NCBI RefSeq assembly: GCF_040954835.1
Contig: NC_090723.1
Coordinates: 3,978,001 to 4,042,000 of the forward strand
Direction: 5' to 3'
DNA from: Lepisosteus oculatus
Taxonomy: Eukaryota > Chordata > Actinopteri > Semionotiformes > Lepisosteidae
DNA length: 64,000 bases
Shown one piece after another: positions 36,036-48,619 of the stretch. Made by a program: the position numbers and the translations under genes. Within the stretch, counting starts at the first letter, position 1; each line of letters opens with the position of its first letter. Below the pieces are notes generated by a model that saw only the letters and a list, made by a program, of their open reading frames with translations, ran no database searches and was not told the DNA's origin.

Positions 36036-37680
36036 GAAGAACACAACAATCCCAAAATCGAAAGGAAAGAAAGCCCACCGGATCCCTCTCTTGCTCCTTC
36101 TTCACCTTTGTGGCAGACCGCACTCCTCTGACACAGGCTGGGACCAGACTACAGGGAAACAGGATCTGAGCTCAAGTCACTTTCTGTGTCTGTGCTGTCA
36201 TTCTTTGGTGCTGGCCCAGTAGATGCCTGGTTTCGAACCCAGGTGTGTTTTTGAGAAAGCTATAACCGTTCCCTATCAGGGGCTGCGATACCCCTTCAAT
36301 GATGCAACTCTCATATGTCCAGGACGCCTGGATGTTGGATACTCGAGGTGAAAAGACAGGTGCCTGCTGACAGACACTCAGCAGCCCTGCCCTTGTGTCG
36401 GCTTGTTCCCAGGAACGCAGTTAAAGCTCAGTGTGTTTTATACTGCCTCATCAGCACAGCTTTCTGTAGATATAGGATTGTGTAATGTCCCTGAGTGTGT
36501 TTCTTACAAGCCTGCTGCTTCTTCTCCTTTAACTGAACTGGCTTATCTCTTCACCTGTAGTGCAAACCATCATTTTTTTAATCATTGTTCTCTGCAGTAC
36601 AGTCCAGGTCCTGCTGTAGCCAGGGTATGAACATGGATACTAAATACAGTGCAAACTCCGTTTCAGAATATGCAACTGTAGTCACAATTGCCAAATTTCA
36701 TACAACTTGTCTATATTTCAGTGAATCTCTTCCAGATTGTATTTTTTTAACTGCACACTGTATTTCAAGTCAGAAAAGGTTGCAATAATCAAAAAATGAA
36801 ATTTGGTCTACGGTTTAGATGATTTTACTTATGTGTAATAACGCTTAGTGTGAATCTATTCATGCAAAGACAAGCAATGAGAAAACAAATTGTCAATCAC
36901 TTGTTAGCAGTTCATTAACCTGTAGGAAAGCAGTGCTAGCTTTAGAAACATGGCTTTTTTCAGGCTGTAGCATAACCTCTCTGCACTTCTGTAAAAACCC
37001 ACAGTATGTCTACAGCAAACTGCATCAGATTTTTTTTCCAGGTCTGAATTAATTTCAGTCCTAAAATTACTGTCTCCAGTGCTCTCAGTCTCACTGTGGT
37101 GTGCAGAAGCAACCACCCAGAGAGAAGAAAAATAGTCTTGACCTGTGGCTTCTTCTACATGTGCAATCCAAATGGTTTGTTTCCGGACTGTTTCTGGTTC
37201 ATTCTGTGAAGCCTGGCTTTAGGGATGATTGTTCTGAAATACTCTTGGATGCTATTTCGTGATGCCATTTGCCTGAAGAATAAAAGGTCATAGAAAGAAA
37301 CAACATGCAACTCTCCCCCACCCCCTATAAATGGTTGTCATTTGAGAGTTGTAAGAAAAAAACAACAGTTTGCTACTAGAAACGACCTTAAGAAACTGTG
37401 CTCAGATACCTGGGTAAGAGCTGAGTGCTGCTGCGTGACTCTGAAGAGCCATATGAACTATGAAAAACGCTTTACTTCAATGTTGCTGCATATTGGCTTC
37501 ATAATCCCTATTAAACATGTTAAACATCTACACAGGATGTTTTAATCGCATAATGTTTTATATGGGAATGAGCCTGAGCCAATGACGTACTGTAACATGC
37601 AGGTTGTGATGAAGCATACCAATCCCTAGAAATGGTACTCAGTCATGTCATGACCTCTTAAGCAAACGTTATGTCATTTA

Positions 37681-37757
37681 GGAACAGGTAAAGGTTTGTT
37701 CCATGCTGAAAAGAGAAGAAAGGAAACACAACATTTCGGCTGTGGAGCATTCTCTGC
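37681..37757 (-). mobile_element. Penelope-like element end fragment
   Basis: On the minus strand it reads CCACAGCCGAAATGTTGTG, TTTCCTTTCTTCTC, TTTTCAGCATGGAAC, AAACCTTTACCTGTTCC. This order (AGCCGAAACG, TTTTCAGCATGGAA, CCTTTACCTGTTCC) is the one I remember for the conserved end of vertebrate Penelope-like retroelements. No reverse transcriptase is present. Confidence 0.55.
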
Positions 37758-39177
37758 TGTGTTGTTTTGTCATTTCTGCATGTCCCTGTAAAACACTATG
37801 CACAATGACTTGTGTAGCAATTATGAAGGGATTATGAAGCTATTGTACAGCGAATTCAGTAAAGCATTACCGAAAAGGCTAGAATGGAAGTGAAGAAGTT
37901 CCTTTTACAGAATCCAGATGCACAGAGACCTCTTTTGATGAAGGGTACGGCAGGCGTTCTGTGAGCCTTTGTTGTTGTTTTTTTCTGGAACTGAAAAGCA
38001 CAATGTATAATAACGCCAGATTCTCACCTAATGCTAAGGAAGAAGAAGAAAAATCAGACAGAGTTCATGACAATCACTGTTCTATCCTGAATCACAGGGC
38101 TCCACAGCAGAGCCCCGGTGTCCTTGGAGTGCCTCTGCACAGAGCAGGACGAGCCAGTCCCGCCTTCGGGGTGAACTGTGATGATCCTGTCTGGGAATTC
38201 TAGTGCTTGTTTTCAATTCCAGTTTAACCAGTTTACTTCTGAATCAAGTAACAAGATTCCTAGACGTGCCCAGCTAAGCCTCCATTTGAGCAGAACTGAG
38301 GTTGGGTAATGACTGAGCAAGGGTGATTCACAGCTAAATCCTGTTACAGTCTTGTGCCCCGCCTGCCGAGAAAGGCAATATGCTGCTATTGACATTATTT
38401 GTGCAGTCGAACAGTTTTTAAAAGCTGAACACCGATAATTAAGTGTATCGTGGTTCCTTTATGCCATTAGCCAAACTGCACAGCTCCATAGCTGAGGTGC
38501 CAAATTCAGTGCTTTTTGATCAATTAAATATTGAAACAACAGAAAGAAGCAGTTCTGGGAGTTCAAGGTCATTTGAGTTTTGATTACCGTATTTGATACT
38601 GTATTTGATGAGCTGTTTCCAGGCAGTCTTGTTTCTCTCTAATATCCAGCATTTTTCTGGCAGAACTACAGTTTAAAAAATCCTTTATTTTCATCCTAAA
38701 CAGGCTCCAAAAGACAGAGCTCTGCAAGCACTATGGTGTGTATGTACAGTATTGCATAAGGTACAGCCCATTGTAATTGCACCCTCAGTGAGTGATATAG
38801 ATAAACAGACTAAAATGATGGCTTATGGCTTCTGTGTTCAGAAAGCAGGCAGGGGGGATGAGTGGAGCGGACTATCATATTGTCCCCAGCACAGTCCCGT
38901 GAAATTGCAGAGCTATGAGTGCTTGGCAAAGGCTGCAGGGGTCCCAGCTGCACATTAAGTGTTTTGTAATGTCTTAGCCAGCTCCCTGCCATCACTGTGC
39001 TGGACCTCACTTCAGCTGCAGAGTGTTCTGTCAGCGATCAGGCCCAGCCTTGCTTGCCTCATGGACCACAGTGCGCACTGCCCCCTGCAGGGTCCTCTTT
39101 GATTTGTTGCTGGGTTTTTCAAAGGTAGTCGCACCCAGCAGAACTAATGTGTGTAGGTAGGTAGGTAAGGTCCCCTT

Positions 39178-39437
39178 TTCAGGCCATAAAGACTCATGGG
39201 GGAATGGGGGGGCAAGGGCCACCATTTTTCTCAACCACCCAACACTGGAGGTGGAGGTGATGTGGTCAGCATCACGCTCCAGCCAGCCTGTTACCCCTGG
39301 TACTCATTTGGAGAGCAGGCTGAGTTGGTGACCTGGGAGCCGTCTGGAAGGAATTGGAGCTGCATCACTTGCCCCTACCTGGGATTGAACCCAGGACCTT
39401 CCGCTCAGGAGCTCGTCTGAGCTACCACAGCTCCACT
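39178..39437 (-). repeat. tRNA-derived SINE, third family, minus strand
   Basis: Read on the minus strand, the head is GTGGAGCTGTGGTAGCTCAG, then GAGCTCCTGAGCGGAAGG and box B GGTTCAATCCC. TAGCTCAG and GGTTCAATCCC are clear tRNA-type promoter boxes. The body is unlike the other SINEs here. Confidence 0.7.
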
Positions 39438-42400
39438 GATGTGTGTAGGAACTGTCATTTGTTTTGCTTGCCTTGTTAATTGATGGAGTCTTGCTCCAAT
39501 TTTCAAGCTAACCTGAGGTTTCCAGAGATGATGAAATCGCTATTGTAGTGTCACACATTCTGTGCCTTTTCAGCAATACTTACGAAAGCTAGTGAAAATA
39601 TGTCATACAGCACAGTGTGTGACAGCCCCTCAGCTAACGTTAGGTTATGACTAATTCTCAGAGGACCTGTTGGAAAGTATTGTAAGTTTGATTGTTAAGT
39701 GACTCTGTGCATGATTCCCCTGAGAGTCCTGCTTATTCCCTCCTGTTGCATTGTCGTCATTAGTGCAGATTGAGCTTTAGCAGATGCTACTGTAGATACT
39801 TCATAGCTGTCGTCATATTTTTAGGTAAACAGGAATCACTGTCTTAAGACACCATGTTTAGAAGATTTTGCTGTTAATAAAAAGGACAATCAATACTTGT
39901 TGTACAAAAGAATCTGGATGGTCCTATTTTCCAGAAAAGCCTGTCATGTACCAACAGATCTGCAGTTCTTGGTGTTAATTGTATGATCTCTTCTTGTCAG
40001 GGTTCACTGTGAAGATTGGTTGTCCTTTTTGTTGCTGTAGGATTACCAGGTGCTTGTATAAAGGTAGTGCATTGCTAACCCCTTTTTACAGGCAAGTGAG
40101 AACTTATTTTATGTCTCATTCTATCCATGCCTATAAATGAATTACTGAAATTATCTGATGCAACCTGTCCTTGCATTTCTGTAAGTTTTCCCAAGTCTTT
40201 CTGTTGAGTTTAACCCAGTGCCCTGGTTATCTAACCCCTGCATGGCTGGAGCCCTGGCCCTCAGTGGGGGTTGGAGAGCACAGTAACGTAGGAAAAGCAC
40301 AGAACCCTGCACTGTGCCAGTGGCAGACAGGCCTGCCTGTGTTGATGTGGGAAGATTTTTTTAGGTTGCCCTCGCATGTGTTGTAGAAACCTATTAACAA
40401 GGTCTAATGCAGCACAGACACAATAAAATGTAAAATTTTACATTGTTACTGTAAGGCTAAAACAATGGAAATACAGGTACTGTATATGCAAACTTCCCAT
40501 TTTCAGGCATGCATCTAAGCTGCTCAGGTAGCCTTCCTTCCACAAGGTTGTACTACATTTATTGGTTCTAGAGCAGGGTGATAAGCCTACCTGGTGTATA
40601 AAAATAGTCTATTTACAAGTGCTATTGTCCGTTGAGTTTACAGCATATTAATTATGGAAGGATGGATACTGTTAAGGTACCTGTACAAGGTACGTTAACT
40701 GTGCTCAGATCTTGCATTAGTTGGGGCTGGACTTGTTATGTGTGGTTCTGATGTCTGCCTGAAAGTGGCAAGTGCCTTTCTGAACCGGCTCTATCCACTG
40801 ACGTTCCTGAAGGACCTTCTCTCAGGCTTGGGCAGCAGTGCTCAGCGCTGACGAGGCAGAAGTACACCAGGAACTGGACGTTTTCTTCTTCTGCTTGAGG
40901 AGAACAAAACAGGCAGAGCTGATTTGCGGCTTAACCTCACAGTTAATCATCATAGACCCATCATAGGCCTCACCGCCACAGCACTGCCCAGGGAGTGGCT
41001 GCCTGTGCCGAGCCCTGTCCGTTTATATCCTGGCAATCCACAAAATCGAATTGGGAGTTTTGATCGGAGGTGGAATATGAGGCAAAAGAAGGAGGAACAG
41101 TAGGACACCTGCTGGTCTTTAGCCCTTAGGTTAGGCCTGGTTTGCTGCACTATGCGAGAGAAGGGTCTAAACCTGGGGAATGGGAAACAGGTGGATGGGC
41201 TGTATACAGTATAGACTGGGTGAAGTCTGTGTATACAAACTTTACAAAACCAGGGAAAGTCACTAGCATTGTAACACACTGATACCTAGCAATGATCTAT
41301 TTACACACACAAGTACTATGACTTTGGAAATTTTATTCAAGGTCATATTACTCGTGGAACATTGCAAAAAGGACTGGTGGCAAGAGGTAACTGCACTTAA
41401 TGACTGATGACTGATATTACTGAGAGCTGGCTTCCTGTGTAAATGTGCAGCAAAATTATACAAATTAATTCATATAATGGCACACATAAAGCACACTTTG
41501 AACCCTCATTCATAGTCACTTTAGAAGACCCCTTGGGAATGCATTTTCTATTACCAGTAAAAAGTAGCTGATGGTCTGAAAATGCCTTTGACTTTTCTTG
41601 AACACTTTTCAGCTGATCTGAAGGGAAAGCTGTTCTAAGAGCATTTTAAATGTAAATGTGGAATATGACAGGTGGGAGGCTCAGTGCCTCTGGAGCCTCC
41701 AGTATTGATCAGATCTGGGATCCCCTCCTGTGATCAAGCACAGAAAAGATTTAATACAAAGAGTTAGTACAAAACAAAATATACATATATAAATATATAT
41801 AAATATATCTTTAGTCAGATGTTTGTGTATGAAATTAATATATAGTGTGAAGAAAAGTGTGATACATAGATTAAAATATATAATATTAAAATTAAATCCT
41901 CATCTATTGGTTTTATATAATTAAGCCTTTTTTGTACAGATTTTTTTTAGTATTGAAAAAGATTTACCATTTTAGCAAATAATTTAACACAAAAAAACTA
42001 CATTTTTAGTGAGCTTATTAACATTTTATATTCAGTTGAGTATATATGTACATATATAAAAAGGTTAATTCATTTTAGACTGTATGATTTCATTTTGTTG
42101 ATCTTTTAAATTTGATTTAATCTTATAGATTTCTTATGCATTTTTTAAAGGTATGAATTCTACACTACCCTCAAGCAGCTTCGATTTTATTGTGATCATG
42201 TCTCCATTCCTTTACCAAAGTATTGTTTGTTGCTTTTTATGTCGTTCACACCTTGGTCTGAGGAGCGCAGTGCTGTTTCTGTGGTGCTCTGATGTGGAAC
42301 TAAAGGAAAGCACAGGCTAGCCTCTTAACAGGGCTTCATTAAAGGCCACGTTTAGCAATGGTAGTGACTTCAGTGGCTTAAGAATTCAAAGTGAGAGATA

Positions 42401-43689
42401 TTCTGAGATACATTCTGATGCTATTGGCTCAGAAGCCTGCTCTCTTAACTTTCTTTATTCATTTGACTGTCCCCAGTTTACAGTCTTAAAGCTCCCCTAT
42501 GACATTAAGCCACTGGTGGAGTGCAGGATCACTGTCAAGCCCTGTCTTCATGCCTGGTGCTGAACACACCACAGAATTTGCACTGTCTCCATCAGCAAAG
42601 CACAATTCTTTGCCCTTCCTTAGTACTGTTAATGCACCTCTTCTCTGCTGTAAATCTTGCTAGAAAGTAGCTGGCCTCTTAAGCAGTTTCTTTCATTTTG
42701 GTCATTTTTTGGCATTGCTTTCGAAACCTGGCACTTTGTTTCCCTCCCGCGGCTTAGCACAAATCATGCTGCTGTAATCTTCTTTCTGCATCTCTGGCTA
42801 AACAGCACAAGAAACACTTCTACCCTGGGGAGGGACTGCTCGCAGCTCTCTCTGTCGCACATCAACCAATATAAGCTCTTCTTGCAAGATACAGGTCAAC
42901 AGCTATGTCTCATTATAAAACAGATTGCAAACTAATAGCACTTTGGTAATATCTCTACCAGCTTTCTTGGTGGATTGTGAGCTCCTGATTAGTCGATCTG
43001 GGGTTGGTTGCACTTTCAGCATGAAGGTTGCTTTGTCTCCCCTTCTCTCCTGGTTGTTCCTCTGCTTTTCCGTTAGCGCAGGAGCATGTTAGCTGTGAAT
43101 GATTTCCTGTCCTTCCTTCCTGCTCCCTAGCCAGTGCCCTGATGCTGCTGTTGCCATAGGAACAATGACATGTAGGGGATGGGCAAGGAAAAGGGCTCTT
43201 ACTGATCGCACCACCAACGGCACAGGTTTTAAACAATAGAGGGACATATCCTCAACATCCTGCTACAGCCACTGACTCCTACACACCTCACAGATCAATT
43301 GCTCCAACGTCCACACTTCACGATGGCAGTCTCAAAATCAAGGTCTGATTTTAATCTAGCCAGTTTTTGTTTCTTAATGAATATGAAGTTCTTTACCATG
43401 CACAACCTAAATATTATACAAACCAAACTTAAAAAACAAATGTCTTTTAAAGAATGAGTTTTTTTAAAAACGACTTTCTTTTAAAGATGATCATTATTTA
43501 TGCTGGTTGATGCCATTGTCCAGTGGCTAACTTGCCAAAATCAACCAGCTTCCCTGTGGTTCTACAATACTTAACACCATTCACTCCCTATGGCTTCTAA
43601 CAAGCTATAAAGTTCCCCTCTGGATTTGCTGTGCTTTTACTGGAGATACAACAGGGAATGTACAGTGTATCTGACTGTACATTCACACC

Positions 43690-43935
43690 TCCACACGTCC
43701 ACCCAGACATGACTCCCCGCCCTGCAGAGCCAGGTCCCAGCTCAGTGGTGTCTTCAAAGGCCTCCCAGTAATCCCCATCTCTGAACTGGCTTCATCACTC
43801 CTCCCAACTGAGAGCTGGTGTGTGGGGAGCGAACTGGCAGGTGGGGCTACACATAGGTGGTGGAGGGGAGTCCCCATTACCTGTAAAGCGCTTAGATAGG
43901 ATTGTCAAGAAAAGCACTATATCCAGGAACTGTCA
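43690..43935 (+). repeat. SINE/LINE-tail repeat, copy 1
   Basis: It ends GGTGGTGGAGGGGAGTCCCC, ATTACCTGTAAAGCGCTTAG, AAGAAAAGCACTATATCC. The same 3' part recurs at 48455-48555. The motif AAAGCGCTTTGAGTG...AAAAGCGCTATATAA is common at the 3' end of fish L2-type LINEs and their SINE partners. Confidence 0.6.
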
Positions 43936-44815
43936 GGAATTTATTATCAAATTTAGAGATGACAGAAGGGGGTTTGTATAGAGACAAGGACATGCTGCTT
44001 ATTGGTGAACAAGTCTGCTTAGGGTACTCACTTATAGAACACAGAGGAACAAGGGGAAAAATGAGACAAGAACCAACCCTAACTCACAACACCAAAAAAG
44101 CTAGCACGAAAGCACATTTCAGATTGCTCTAGTCACTGTATTAAAATGTATCACGCAGAATGCTTTTTTTAATTTTGAAGAAACTATCATATATATGCAT
44201 ATTTTTTCATGAACTTAATGTCATTCATTTGAAAGCTGTCTACATGAATGTGAGGATGTTCAAGCTCATGGCATCAAAAAAACATGTAAATAGACCAAAA
44301 TCATTCTTAGAGAGAGAGAGAGTCCACCAAATTTTATGACCATTTTTTTCTTTTTTTTTTACTAAAAAGAAAAAATTAAAGTCACAAAATAATGCATGTA
44401 TAATCTCAAGCAATTGCACGCGGAGGTCAGAAAATGTTGTCTATATGTTAAAAAAGTGACTTATTCAAAGATCAAATACTGTAGAAAACTAACTTTTTTT
44501 TCCTGTTTATACCATGTGTTAGTGGCTCAGGCATGAGTTTTTAATGTGATCTGTAATAGGAAGAAGATGGAAATAATGTGAAACTGACACTGTAGGGAAG
44601 TGAGACCTTTCCATGAACTAATGATGGTGTTTTTTATCTGAGTGATGCTTCCATTTGTAGAGTAGTGAGATATATGAATAATAAAACATAATAACATTAA
44701 TAATAACTAATCAGTCTGGATGCCATGATATTCTGTGAGAAATGTGCTTTTTTGTGAGAAAACTCTGAACACAGAGACTGCTTCTTTTGTACATGATTGC
44801 TGTGTTTGTGTGACT

Positions 44816-44821
44816 AATAAA
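44816..44821 (+). terminator. Candidate distal poly(A) signal of SRCIN1
   Basis: AATAAA sits in TGTGTTTGTGTGACTAATAA with a GT/T-rich stretch downstream (GGGTTGTTAATTCGTCGTC). Base composition changes after it, from AT-rich to repeat-derived sequence. Confidence 0.4.
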
Positions 44822-44864
44822 GTGCAGCTCTCTTGTACAGTTTGAGTCATGGGTTGTTAATTCG

Positions 44865-45080
44865 TCGTCATCACCGCCACCACCCACCATCCTCATCATC
44901 AGCCTCTGTTGATCCAGTTGTGGATGAAGGCTTCCTCAGGATTCTTCCGAAAGGAGAGCACAAGAAATCAGAGGTGAGGGGAGGCTCCTTCCACCTAGCT
45001 GATCCAGCCCAGGATTGCCTTGGTCCAGTGATGACCTGTCCAGCTGTTTGCTGGTTTGGTCTGGACTGTGAGCCAGGGGT
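44865..45080 (-). mobile_element. Possible 3' end of an RTE-like LINE, minus strand
   Basis: Read in reverse it has GAAGCCTTCATCCACAACTG, then GATCAACAGAGGC and a GATGATGAGGATG tail. I associate this order with 3' ends of RTE-type LINEs in fish. The tail faces 44865. The identification is from memory and weak. Confidence 0.3.
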
Positions 45081-48000
45081 TCTCTGCCAGAGAACTGGGA
45101 TTAGGGTTAGGGTTTTGTTTTGTGGTGTAGCCAGAAACAGCTGGAAATGTTTTATCACAGATCTAGCAGTTGGTCAAAATCAACGTGCTGAAATTCAGTT
45201 TTGAATACTACAGTAAATAATAACATTATTATTATATAGATAATAATACATCTCTCTTATGCCGGAAAGCAAGCTTCTTCATGTTCCCTGTAGTTTGTCC
45301 CTGTAGTTTTTGTGTCATGTTTGAAGTTGGGCTCCAGGACTTGTACCCACAACACACTGGACTTTAATTTTAGGGCTCAAAGACATTTTCCCCAATTTCC
45401 CCAAGGAAGTGATACCATTTTCCCTGAATACACATCCTGATTGATTTAAACAACACCAGCAACAGAATTGGTCAACTGTACTACTCCACACACCCACTGC
45501 CCTTCTCTTCTCTCTGATCAGTCTGGTTTCTGACTTACACCCACCCCAGTTGCTCCCGTCACAACATTCTGTTTCAAAACCTTGCAATGCTGTGAGCATT
45601 TTCTACTGAAGGAATGTATGTTTTGTTCTCTTTTAAGCCCTTTGGAAAAAACTTTGAAACTATAAGTCGATGCAGTTGACTTGAAGGGTCTTTAAGCTAC
45701 GGGATATTACCGTGTCGTTCTCTCCTTCAGTAAGAAGCACTTGTTCTGAAAATCAGCTTCATATACTACCTTTTTTTTATAAGGTTTGTACTTTTTTTAT
45801 CCAGCAAGAAGTCGAGCTGTCAGTATTTGAAAAGTACTGACTGTAAGCAAATTGTATCTGCCTATCGGTTAGTTTTTTAATGCGTCCTGCAATGTCTTTC
45901 GTCCTCTGATTTTGTTCTGTTCAGACTAGAATTTGACAAGCTAATTACTCCAATACAAATAGCTTCCAAAACATCTTTGCCAATTGCCAACAAGAAAACA
46001 CAAGAGACTAATTCCTTTTGAATTAAGCTGTTACACAAAACTGCTGTCATTATCCAGCCAGACGCTCATTTACTGCCCAGTATTATATTCTTTTATTGTA
46101 CAATTCCAGTCTTTTAAGCATTAATTCTCATCTTGTCACGGGCTGTTTTAATTAGGTACTTGCTAACCACTGTGGATGACAATGGAAAGAGAAAAAACAG
46201 AACCTGTGCAAATCCTACTCATGTCCAACCTGGAAACGGACAGAAAATAAAACTGATATACTGTTGCATTTGTTTTTTATTTGAATTGCATTTGTATTGG
46301 TCCTAATCCTTTATTGCCAGTGCTGTAAGGTGGGTTGAACAGAACCAGGTCTCTAGGTTCCCCCTTGAAGTCCACAGGAGATGCAAAATGAAGGATAGCA
46401 AAGAACAAAAGAAGCAGAACAACTGCAGCACCGACCAGATGGTAAAGAAACCAGGTAAGGCAGGGGCACTGAGCAGCAAGGCAGATTTCTGCAAAAGCAT
46501 GTTTTAGGTAAAGTACTAGTTAGGTTGTATTTCACCACATTCTGGTTGCATTGCAAAAAGGCTCTTTCTACCCTGGAGGGGCATCAGCACAGACGTGACA
46601 GTGCCACGTCAGCCATAGAGGGGTTGCTGAGCCGAGATTCCTCGGTTACGATTCCCTGTGCTCCTTCAGGACATGGGTGAGTCCTGGATCCTTAGATGAA
46701 CAAGCTGACAGCCTTCAAATAAGGGTGGTGGGGGAAGTAGCCCCCCCCACCCCACCCCCCATTGTAATCTTTGTTCTTTCATGGTACTCTGTGGGTCAGC
46801 AATCCTGTTGCGATATAATATGGCTCCTACATTTCTATGACAATGCAAATAATAATTCTGTGTGCTTCCACAGTGGGCACAGGTGCAGTTTCATCAAAAG
46901 CCAGCCAGACGATCTTCGAATAGCAAACCCGAAGGCAGAGATGGTGTCTGGGGCACATTGCTAGGGTTCAGTCTAAAGCATGAAAAGGTTTGTACTGAAC
47001 ATTAACATTACCATGGCGGATCTCTAAAGGAGAATACAAGTGAGCTGCATTCTGTCTACTGCAATGCAGCCGTAATGCTGCCTGCTACGTGATTGGAACA
47101 ACGATTTGATGATAAAATGGATTATTTGCACCACAGTAAGAGGGTGTATGGTTTCATAAAATGTCTATTCCTAACTATAAAACTGAAATACAGCTCCCAT
47201 GCAACTACTTCCAAGTATTGATTTAGAAAAAAAAAAGCAGAGGATATTTCTTGTTTTCTTCTTGTTTAGGCCTAAATAATGTCATATTAAATTTTATTTT
47301 CTAGCACTGCACAAACCTTAACACAATAGAAGCTTTTTTCCCCAAAAAAATGGTTTGTGGTATAAAAATATTGATTTTATTGATTTGTGTCCAACTGTGA
47401 CAATTGTTCGGGAAACGTCTTTAATAATTGAAACGTCCTGTGGTTTGTTTTCCCCTGCCTAGAGTTATATGTGTCTTGTAGCTGACAGCCCACATGGTTT
47501 AAGACGATTCAAGAAGAGGCTGGATGAGATCCCTGCCACTAGAGAAAGAGGCTCAATGGTCTCCCCTTGTTTGTAACCTTACAAGGTTCATCTGAGGTTA
47601 TTTTCCTTTTGAAAAACGTGCCAATCGAACAAGCATTTTTAAACCTCTTTTAAGGTGTTGACATTTGAGTACTAGAAATAGCTTTACATAGACTTCCAAA
47701 TGCATTGTTGAATTCAGCTCAATAATGCCTTCTCTCCCTGTGACTAGTTTCTAGTGATGAATCTGCCACAGTTATGAATTCTAATTCGGAACTAATTCTA
47801 GTTAGGAATTAGCCACAGGGTTCATCATATGCAGTACCAGTGTAATGCATTGTTTGGGAGCTGAAAAGGGTCTCACTATCTTACTGATTTATTGATCTGC
47901 TGTCTATGGCTCTAAAATGAGGAACAATTATAAAATATAGATTTTTTTTCTCTGTGTGAATCAAATTAGTTCATCCATCTATATTAGAATGCTGAGATGG

Positions 48001-48399
48001 ATACTCAGTCGACACAGATATAAGATATATCAGGCTTAAAGACACAACAGGTTATTGCCGTGATTGGTTTCTTACTGCAGCTGGGTGGAGTGGCCTCTTG
48101 GACATCCTGACCAACTAAGCAGTGCGAGAATTCAGGCTGTCTGTTCCAGAGCTCACCTCCATTTATACAGACCAGCTGCTTGTGCTGTAGTTAGTGCTTC
48201 AGGGGGTGGTTCAGAGTCCTGTAATGGCATGGCATGGATGTGCTAAAGTTGACTACTCCTGGACTAGGGCAGTGGTGCTCAGTCCTGGTCCCTTGTTTCT
48301 AACTAAACAGCTCTTAAAAGGACCAATATAAGATGCACTGACAGGTGCGAATAATATTGTATCAGACAACAAAGCAAAGACAAGAAATCTTCTTCCGTC

Positions 48400-48560
48400 C
48401 ACATGGTCCTATGTCAGCTCACACACCTGACTGAGGGCAGGCCTGAAACCCACTCATTACCACAAGGCTCATATTGCTGGTGGTGGTGGAGGGGAGTTCC
48501 CATTACATTGTAAAGTGCTTTGAGTGGAGTGTCCAGAAAAGCGCTATATAAGTGTAAGCA

Positions 48561-48616
<56 letters not shown>
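48400..48616 (+). repeat. SINE/LINE-tail repeat, copy 2, with ATT microsatellite
   Basis: GGTGGTGGAGGGGAGTTCCC, ATTACATTGTAAAGTGCTTTG, GTCCAGAAAAGCGCTATATA is followed by a run of ATT units (48561-48616). It is the better copy of the repeat at 43690. The simple-sequence tail is what reverse transcription from an L2-type 3' end leaves. Confidence 0.7.

Positions 48617-48619
<3 letters not shown>

Larger units (their letters stand above)
36036..44840 (+). other. Probable long SRCIN1 3' UTR, with repeats
   Basis: The region after the stop is AT-rich and lacks coding segments. Possible early signals are AATAAA near 37279 and 39876. The strongest looking 3' end is AATAAA at 44816-44821 followed by GTGCAGCTCTCTTGTACAG. 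It contains a Penelope-like fragment (37681), a minus-strand SINE (39178-39437) and a tail-type repeat (43690-43935). Long 3' UTRs are usual for neuronal scaffolds, but the true end cannot be set from sequence alone. A different terminal exon in this stretch is also possible. Confidence 0.4.

Noticed and set aside
35474..36055. 193-codon Glu-rich minus-strand frame opposite SRCIN1 exon n
   Set aside because: The Glu runs are the complement of the TCC/CTC pyrimidine tract and the Ser codons. There is no independent support.
37961..38203. Possible exon after an acceptor at 38097 (SPGVLGVPLHRAGRASPAFG)
   Set aside because: The phase-0 reading is short, unlike the mammalian SRCIN1 end, and lacks context. 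It is probably UTR.
39178..39437. Functional tRNA gene on the minus strand
   Set aside because: Box A and box B are present, but the cloverleaf is incomplete and a SINE-type body follows.
44833..45204. Plus-strand frame with SSSSASVDPVVDEGF as a coding exon
   Set aside because: In reverse it reads like a LINE 3' end with a GAT-repeat tail, which explains the Ser/His runs better.
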